From the NCBI GenBank assembly GCA_964590495.1, contig CAZPWQ010000120.1, forward strand, positions 1 to 10,497: DNA of 10,497 nt. Reading direction: 5' to 3'. The DNA comes from CAZPWQ01 sp964590495. Its GTDB lineage: Bacteria; Bacteroidota; Rhodothermia; Balneolales; Balneolaceae. Below, one piece after another: positions 5,744 to 10,497 of the stretch (the stretch's first letter is position 1; the number at the start of each line of letters is the position of its first letter). The translations under genes and the position numbers were made by a program. The notes below the pieces were generated by a model. The model made no database searches, was not told the DNA's origin, and saw nothing but the letters and a program-made list of their open reading frames with translations.

Positions 5744-7036
5744 ATGGACACAAAACATATAAAAGACAGGGTAACACCCAGTTTCTTTAAGGAACACCAG
5801 GAATCTCTGTATCAGGCTCTGGAGGATAAACATACTACGATTGAGACGCTGGAAGATAAGGATCCCCTCAATACCAAGATGGTTCTTAATATGGGGCCGC
5901 AACATCCTGCAACGCATGGGGTATTGCGCCTGATACTGCAACTCAACGGAGAAATTATCGAAAAAGCCAAAATTGATATCGGCTACTTGCACCGCGGGGT
6001 TGAAAAAATTGCAGAAAACAAGACTTACCAGGAATTCATGCCCTATACTGATCGCATGGACTACCTCTCCCCTTACAGTAATAATGTAGCCCTTTGCTGC
6101 GCTGTTGAAAAAATTGCCAATGTTGAAGTACCTGAACGGGCTCATTATATCCGGATGATCGGCTGTGAACTGGCACGCATCTCTTCACACCTGCTCTGGC
6201 TGGGAACACTGGTGATGGATGCCGGAGCCGTCTCCTTTTTTATATGGACATTCCGGGAACGGGAAAAACTTTATGATATTTTTGACGAGCTGACCGGACA
6301 TCGATTTACGGTATCACACGCGCGGATTGGCGGAGTGGCCAATGATATTACGGACGATGCCATGGCTTTAATTAAAGACTTTGTGGAAAATTTCCCGCAG
6401 GAGCTGAAAGACTTCCACGGACTGCTGGATCGCAATCGCATTTTCTTTGACCGTAATAAAGATGTGGGGGTTTTGTCAACCGATGACGCCCTTTCAATCG
6501 GTGCTACCGGTCCGACCCTGCGCGGTTCGGGTTATGCTTATGACATCAGGGATTTCGCCCCGTACGCCCGTTATGATGAAGTCGATTTTGAAATTCCCAC
6601 ACGCCTTGAAGGCGATAACCTGTCCCGGTATTATGTGCGGATGGAAGAGATGCACGAAAGCATCCGCATCATTCGCCAGTGCCTGGATAAACTGCCCAAA
6701 GGGCCGGTTCGTGCTGATGATGCCAAAAAAGCCTATCCTTCAAAGGATGAAGTATACTACTCGATGGAAGGTATGATACATGATTTTATGATGACCGATA
6801 CCGGAATTTGTCCGCCCGAAGGCGAAGAGGTTTACCACGCCGTTGAAGGTCCCAAAGGAGAACTCGGTTACTATATACAAAGCGACGGTACGGGACATCC
6901 GTGGAGATTGAAAATTAACTCACCGTCATTCAAAAACCTGCAGGCCCTCGAAGGGATGCTGGACGGTGAAATGGTAGCAGATACTGTGGTTATTATCGGC
7001 GGTGTTGATCCTGTTATGGGAGAAGCGGATAAATAA
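5744..7036 (+). CDS. nuoD: NADH-quinone oxidoreductase subunit D
   Basis: The 430-residue product is the 49-kDa-type subunit, which forms the quinone-binding pocket with NuoB. Seen: LNMGPQHPATHGVLRL (48-63), containing H54 and H58; GYLHRGVEKIAE (80-91); and TDRMDYLSP (102-110), containing Y107. H58 and Y107 are 49 residues apart, as are the quinone-contacting His38 and Tyr87 of Thermus Nqo4, so I equate them. Further features are ARISSHLLWLG, SHARIGGV, the GPTLRGSGYAYDIR stretch, and the C-terminal INSPSFKNLQAL with a final GGVDPVMGE. The roughly 45 residues before the core are a charged leader with no recognised domain. They make the protein slightly longer than many homologues, and a later start inside them cannot be ruled out (the ATG at 5744 has no Shine-Dalgarno). 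Expected subunit partners are NuoB, C and I. Confidence 0.97.
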   Translation: MDTKHIKDRVTPSFFKEHQESLYQALEDKHTTIETLEDKDPLNTKMVLNMGPQHPATHGVLRLILQLNGEIIEKAKIDIGYLHRGVEKIAENKTYQEFMPYTDRMDYLSPYSNNVALCCAVEKIANVEVPERAHYIRMIGCELARISSHLLWLGTLVMDAGAVSFFIWTFREREKLYDIFDELTGHRFTVSHARIGGVANDITDDAMALIKDFVENFPQELKDFHGLLDRNRIFFDRNKDVGVLSTDDALSIGATGPTLRGSGYAYDIRDFAPYARYDEVDFEIPTRLEGDNLSRYYVRMEEMHESIRIIRQCLDKLPKGPVRADDAKKAYPSKDEVYYSMEGMIHDFMMTDTGICPPEGEEVYHAVEGPKGELGYYIQSDGTGHPWRLKINSPSFKNLQALEGMLDGEMVADTVVIIGGVDPVMGEADK

Positions 7037-7041
7037 AGTTA

Positions 7042-7069
7042 TGATTTACTGAGGGATTGATTTACTGAG
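7042..7069. repeat. Direct repeat TGATTTACTGAG in the nuoD-nuoE gap
   Basis: TGATTTACTGAG occurs twice (7042-7053 and 7058-7069), separated by four bases, inside the 64-base gap between nuoD and nuoE. No stable hairpin is apparent. The word-duplication style resembles the arms of the other intergenic foldbacks in this window, although the word itself differs. Confidence 0.55.
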
Positions 7070-7100
7070 TTATTTGAATTTTAAACAATAATTAGTTTCG

Positions 7101-7649
7101 ATGGCGGAATTGTCATTTACACAGGAAGAACTGGACGAAATTGATCGAATCAAGGCTAAATTTCCCACGGTTAAACCGGCTACCTTGATGGTTTTATGGG
7201 TAGCACAGCGTAAATTCGGACATGTTAAACCCGATGTTCAAAAGCTCGTGGCAAAAACCCTTGATCTCCCGGAATCACACGTGCACGGAGTTGCCAGTTT
7301 TTATACCCAATATTATAAGGAAGAGACGGGCAAGTTTGTGCTGGACGTATGCACCAGCCTTACATGTCAGCTTTGCGGCGGATACGATATTTTACGCCAT
7401 ATAGAAGATAAGCTTGGCATTGAAGAGGGTGAAACAACCGAAGACGGATTATTCAGTGTTCAGGAAGTCGAATGCCTGGGCGCCTGTGGATATGCACCGA
7501 TGCTGCAGGTTACCAACGGGCATTATGTTAACAACCTCACGAAAGAAAAGGTGGATAATCTTATTGAAGATCTGAGGAACGGCAAAACACCTGAATTTGA
7601 ATCCATGAAAATGCCGAAACTGGAAAAAAGAAATCAAACAGCCTCGTAA
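7101..7649 (+). CDS. nuoE: NADH-quinone oxidoreductase subunit E (cluster N1a)
   Basis: The 182-residue product is the 24-kDa-type subunit of the NADH-oxidising module, with an N-terminal helical bundle and a C-terminal thioredoxin-like [2Fe-2S] domain. The four N1a ligands are C84 and C89 (DVCTSLTC) and C125 and C129 (ECLGAC). The spacing of 5, 36 and 4 residues matches the E. coli subunit as I recall it. The HGVASFYTQY segment (62-71) before the ferredoxin fold is also typical. A charged tail of about 20 residues follows the domain (MPKLEKRNQTAS at the end). The 64-base gap before it is unusually long for this operon and holds a direct repeat. nuoF starts two bases after its stop. Confidence 0.97.
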   Translation: MAELSFTQEELDEIDRIKAKFPTVKPATLMVLWVAQRKFGHVKPDVQKLVAKTLDLPESHVHGVASFYTQYYKEETGKFVLDVCTSLTCQLCGGYDILRHIEDKLGIEEGETTEDGLFSVQEVECLGACGYAPMLQVTNGHYVNNLTKEKVDNLIEDLRNGKTPEFESMKMPKLEKRNQTAS

Positions 7650-7651
7650 CT

Positions 7652-8941
7652 ATGGCTCAGGACTGGAAAACTTTCGAACCTCTTTTAATACCGGACATCC
7701 CCAATCTTCAAGAGATTGATGTCTATGAAGAAAATGGAGGATATTCGGCGCTGAAAAAAATCTTTTCGGACCGGGAAAAGTGGTCGCGTGATAATGTAAC
7801 AGGAGAAGTTAAAGAAGCTAACATCCGCGGCCGCGGCGGTGCGGGTTTCAACGCCGGACTCAAATGGAGTTTCATGCCCGATCCCGACGGCGGTCCCCGC
7901 TACCTTGCCTGTAATGGTGATGAGTCTGAACCCGGTACATTCAAGGATCGGAAAATATTCGAATTCAATCCTCATATTTTTATTGAGGGTGCCATTATTG
8001 CCGCTTATGCGATGACGGTTGATACCATTTATGTTTATATCCGCGGTGAATACATCGATTGGGTTCATATGCTGCAGGATGCCGTTAATGACGCTTACGA
8101 AAAAGGCTATCTGGGCAAGGATTTTCTGGGATCCGGGATCGATATCGAAATGGAGCTGATGTATGGCGCCGGAGCTTATATCTGCGGCGAGGAAACAGCT
8201 ATGCTGGAATCGATGGAAGGTAAACGCGGTTATCCGAGAGTCAAGCCTCCCTTCCCCGCCCAAAAAGGACTTTGGGGAAGACCTACAACCATTAATAATA
8301 TTGAAACGCTTGCCAATGTGCCGCTGGTGATTAACAATGGCGCCGACTGGTATAAAGATATCGGGGCGGACGGACATCCGGGTCCGGTGCTGTACGGCAT
8401 CTCCGGTCATGTGAATAAACCGGGGGTATATGAATTACCCAGCGGAGTTCCGATTCTGGATTTGGTCAACGAAGTGGCAGGCGGAATTCGCGGCGGCAAG
8501 AAATTAAAAGCTGTCATACCCGGAGGGGCATCCACTCCCGTACTCCGAGCCGACCAGTTAGATGGGGTCAATATGAGTGCCGATGCGCTTCGTGAAGTGG
8601 GCTCGATGATGGGTACGGCCGGTATGGTTATTATGGATGAGGATACGGATATGGTCGATATGTTATGGCGTATTACTCATTTCTTTCACCATGAATCGTG
8701 CGGGCAGTGCACCCCCTGCCGCGAAGGTACCGGATGGCTGGAAAAGATAATGCTTAAGATCAAAAACGGTGAAGGCGAAGTAAAAGATCTCGACCTGCTG
8801 CTGGATCTTACAACACAGATGGAGGGACGAACGATCTGTGCGCTGGCAGATGCCGCCGCATGGCCGGTTCGCCATACCATCAACCGTTTCAGAGATGAAT
8901 TTGAAGCACGCTGTAAAAAATCGGTTCACGCAGTTGTTTGA
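7652..8941 (+). CDS. nuoF: NADH-quinone oxidoreductase subunit F (FMN, NADH site, cluster N3)
   Basis: The 429-residue product is the 51-kDa-type subunit, where NADH is oxidised and electrons enter via FMN and cluster N3. Seen: the glycine-rich nucleotide/FMN site IRGRGGAGFNAGLKW (58-72), CNGDESEPGTFKDR (87-100), the YGAGAYICGEETAM stretch (171-184), which matches the usual GAGAYICGEE motif, KPPFPA (198-203), a soluble-ligand-binding (SLBB) region (about 245-330), and the N3 ligands C350, C353 and C356 in SCGQCTPCREGTG, plus C396 in TICALADAAAWP. Length and order are normal. It begins two bases after nuoE, so these two partners are probably co-translated. A 201-base repeat-filled gap separates it from nuoG. 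Confidence 0.97.
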   Translation: MAQDWKTFEPLLIPDIPNLQEIDVYEENGGYSALKKIFSDREKWSRDNVTGEVKEANIRGRGGAGFNAGLKWSFMPDPDGGPRYLACNGDESEPGTFKDRKIFEFNPHIFIEGAIIAAYAMTVDTIYVYIRGEYIDWVHMLQDAVNDAYEKGYLGKDFLGSGIDIEMELMYGAGAYICGEETAMLESMEGKRGYPRVKPPFPAQKGLWGRPTTINNIETLANVPLVINNGADWYKDIGADGHPGPVLYGISGHVNKPGVYELPSGVPILDLVNEVAGGIRGGKKLKAVIPGGASTPVLRADQLDGVNMSADALREVGSMMGTAGMVIMDEDTDMVDMLWRITHFFHHESCGQCTPCREGTGWLEKIMLKIKNGEGEVKDLDLLLDLTTQMEGRTICALADAAAWPVRHTINRFRDEFEARCKKSVHAVV

Positions 8942-8942
8942 T

Positions 8943-9110
8943 AAATCCGAAATCTAAAAAAGAAAAATCCAAAGCACAAATGACCGAAATCCGAAACATT
9001 CTTGCTTTAAGGACATCAATCAACCGAAGTAACACTAGGAAATGAATAATTCGGCAATTTCTCTGAACTAGACGGGCGTTTCGAATTTTGAACATTTGGA
9101 TTTCGGATTT
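8943..9110. repeat. Large imperfect foldback filling the nuoF-nuoG gap
   Basis: AAATCCGAAATC (8943-8954) has its exact reverse complement at 9099-9110. Inside that pair, 8977-8997 matches the reverse complement of 9078-9098 at 17 of 21 positions, so the arms continue inward after a 22-base bulge on the left side. The centre (8998-9077) has a further CCGAA (9024-9028) and TTCGG (9050-9054) pair. The words AAATCC, CGAAA and CAAA recur throughout. The element starts right after the nuoF stop and ends 32 bases before the nuoG ATG, so a transcript of both genes would carry it as a long structured spacer. No ORF of note lies in it. Confidence 0.7.
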
Positions 9111-9142
9111 TACAACCGGAGATTTTTAAATAAAATATAACA

Positions 9143-10497
9143 ATGCCTGAAGTATTTATAGATAACAAGCGTTACGAATTTGAGGGAAAACCAAAGCTAC
9201 TTCAATTTATCCTTGACCAGGGTCTTGAAGTACCTTTTTTCTGTTATCATCCTTCTATGTCGATTCCTGCGAACTGCCGGCAGTGCCTGGTAAAAGTGGG
9301 TCAGCCCGTGCAGGACCGTGAAACCGGGGAGTTCGAATTGGATGAAGAGGGAGAACGCAAAATACGATGGTTTCCCAAACTTCAGACCTCCTGTGCCGTT
9401 GATATTTCTGACGGAATGGTCGTTCATACGCAGGAGACCTCCGAGGAAGTTACCCGGGCTCAGAAAGACAATCTCGAATTCATCCTGATCAATCACCCGC
9501 TGGACTGTCCTATTTGTGACCAGGCCGGTGAATGTCCGCTTCAAATTCAAACCTATAAGTACGGGCCGGAAGGCAGTCGGTTTGAGGTAAAAAAGGTTCA
9601 CAAACCCAAACGCGTTCAGCTTGGTCCGCGTGTCACACTTGACGCCGAACGCTGCATTAACTGCACACGCTGTGTTCGTTTCACCGAAGAAATAAGCGAA
9701 ACCCATCAATTGACTATCGTCTCCCGCGGAGATAAAAACTACCCGATGACCGCTCCGGATACGGAATTTGACGATCCATACTCAATGAACACGATCGACA
9801 TTTGTCCGGTCGGCGCCCTCACTTCAACCGATTTCAGGTTCAAAGCTCGTGTGTGGGAGATGAATCAAACACCGAGTATCGATGTAAGCAATGGTAAAGG
9901 CTGCAATATTGATCTCTGGACGCGGGACAACCAGGTATTACGAATCACTCCGAGACAAAATCCGGAGGTAAATGATTATTGGATGCCCGACGAGGGACGC
10001 ATGTATTACACAAAATTCAATGAGAAACGCGTTTCCCGCCCTTCAATAAAACTTGACAGAAATAACCAGACCGATACTTCCTGGAACAACGGAATTGAAA
10101 CCTTTGCGGAAGCTCTTGAGGCCAACGATCCCGGTGATACTGTGATCATCGGAAGTGCTCATGGCTCAGTAGAAGAAAATTATGCTTTTAACAAATTTTT
10201 CAATCTTCTGGGTGTCTCAAACGCCCAGTTTGTACCCGACATAATTCCCGGCTATGGTGATGATTTTCTTATCTCCGATGACCAGGCGCCTAATACAAAC
10301 GGTTGCCGTCTGTTAAATCTGGACGAAAAGAGCGGGGACGAAGTCGCTTCAATAAAAAATGCCGGGCTGGTAATAATTCTGGCTGATGATCTGATCGGCC
10401 GAGATATAATTTCAGCAGAAGACCTTCAGAAGCCATATGTCATCTCCCTGGCAACAAATTATACCGAAACTACCGGAGCGTCTGACCTTGTCATACC
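9143..10497 (+). CDS. nuoG: NADH-quinone oxidoreductase subunit G, cut by right edge
   Basis: An open frame from ATG at 9143 runs off the window after 451 complete codons; the gene is incomplete, not broken. Seen: a [2Fe-2S] N1b domain with C34, C45, C48 and C84; the N5 site with H118, C122, C125 and C131 (HPLDCPICDQAGEC); and the N6a site with C171, C174 and C177 (CINCTRC) plus C221 (CPVGAL). The molybdopterin-oxidoreductase-like domain begins near residue 240 (WEMNQTPSIDV), with VNDYWMPDEGR at 276-286. The loop between C48 and C84 is longer than in E. coli NuoG (C48 to C67). The optional N7 site has only C254, with D247 and N250 where the first two cysteines would be. The ATG follows an AT-rich leader with no Shine-Dalgarno. 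The product oxidises nothing itself; it conducts electrons from NuoF towards NuoI and NuoB. Confidence 0.96.
   Translation, partial: MPEVFIDNKRYEFEGKPKLLQFILDQGLEVPFFCYHPSMSIPANCRQCLVKVGQPVQDRETGEFELDEEGERKIRWFPKLQTSCAVDISDGMVVHTQETSEEVTRAQKDNLEFILINHPLDCPICDQAGECPLQIQTYKYGPEGSRFEVKKVHKPKRVQLGPRVTLDAERCINCTRCVRFTEEISETHQLTIVSRGDKNYPMTAPDTEFDDPYSMNTIDICPVGALTSTDFRFKARVWEMNQTPSIDVSNGKGCNIDLWTRDNQVLRITPRQNPEVNDYWMPDEGRMYYTKFNEKRVSRPSIKLDRNNQTDTSWNNGIETFAEALEANDPGDTVIIGSAHGSVEENYAFNKFFNLLGVSNAQFVPDIIPGYGDDFLISDDQAPNTNGCRLLNLDEKSGDEVASIKNAGLVIILADDLIGRDIISAEDLQKPYVISLATNYTETTGASDLVI

Noticed and set aside
5657..6145. A 162-codon open frame on the minus strand
   Set aside because: It overlaps the end of nuoC and the start of nuoD, both clearly real on the plus strand; no start signal or motif supports it.
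7685..8410. A 241-codon open frame on the minus strand
   Set aside because: It lies wholly inside nuoF, whose protein is unmistakable. The minus-strand translation shows no family motif and reads as an antisense shadow.
8942..9142. A hidden small gene or a break between nuoF and nuoG
   Set aside because: Both flanking proteins are intact at the ends facing the gap, and the gap is accounted for by inverted repeats without a credible reading frame.
9197..9709. A 170-codon open frame on the minus strand
   Set aside because: It lies antisense to the N1b-N5-N6a part of nuoG, with no recognisable domain.

Overview
The window looks like a chromosomal housekeeping region from a member of the FCB group, most likely the Balneolota/Rhodothermota branch or a close Bacteroidota relative. 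I infer this from four things: a bacillithiol synthesis gene (bshC), separate nuoC and nuoD genes, rightward genes with almost no Shine-Dalgarno sequences, and AT-rich intergenic DNA built from repeated short words. The placement is an inference from gene content, not the result of a search.

Left part (1-3560), all transcribed leftward. A three-gene cluster with gaps of only 2-3 bases encodes a bifunctional-nuclease-family protein with a C-terminal UVR motif, then BshC (the last step of bacillithiol synthesis), then 5-formyltetrahydrofolate cyclo-ligase. All three use non-ATG starts (TTG, TTG, GTG). After a 169-base gap with a strong foldback repeat comes a membrane protein with a PspC domain. 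That gene runs off the left edge.

Middle (3561-4342). A 149-base divergent gap precedes a single rightward gene for a small Mth938/AAMDC-like (DUF498) protein. A 258-base gap follows, holding a second foldback repeat and a candidate TTGACA promoter for the nuo genes.

Right part (4343-10497), rightward. This is the start of a complex I operon in the order nuoA-B-C-D-E-F-G. It encodes the first membrane subunit, the quinone-side connecting module (B, C, D) and the NADH-oxidising module (E, F, G). NuoG is cut by the right edge; nuoH-N presumably follow. All expected Fe-S ligands are visible for N1a, N1b, N2, N3, N5 and N6a. The optional N7 site of NuoG is degenerate, with one cysteine left. Together the subunits would carry electrons from NADH via FMN and the Fe-S chain to quinone.

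The coding content is ordinary and I see no new enzyme system. What the genes do not explain is the intergenic DNA: three foldbacks and one direct repeat, each built from a different short word, two of them inside the nuo operon (nuoD-nuoE and nuoF-nuoG). A second point of interest is the DUF498-family gene beside nuo, because a member of that superfamily (NDUFAF3) is a mitochondrial complex I assembly factor. No tRNA, rRNA, CRISPR array or transposase was seen, and no gene-free stretch exceeds 300 bases.
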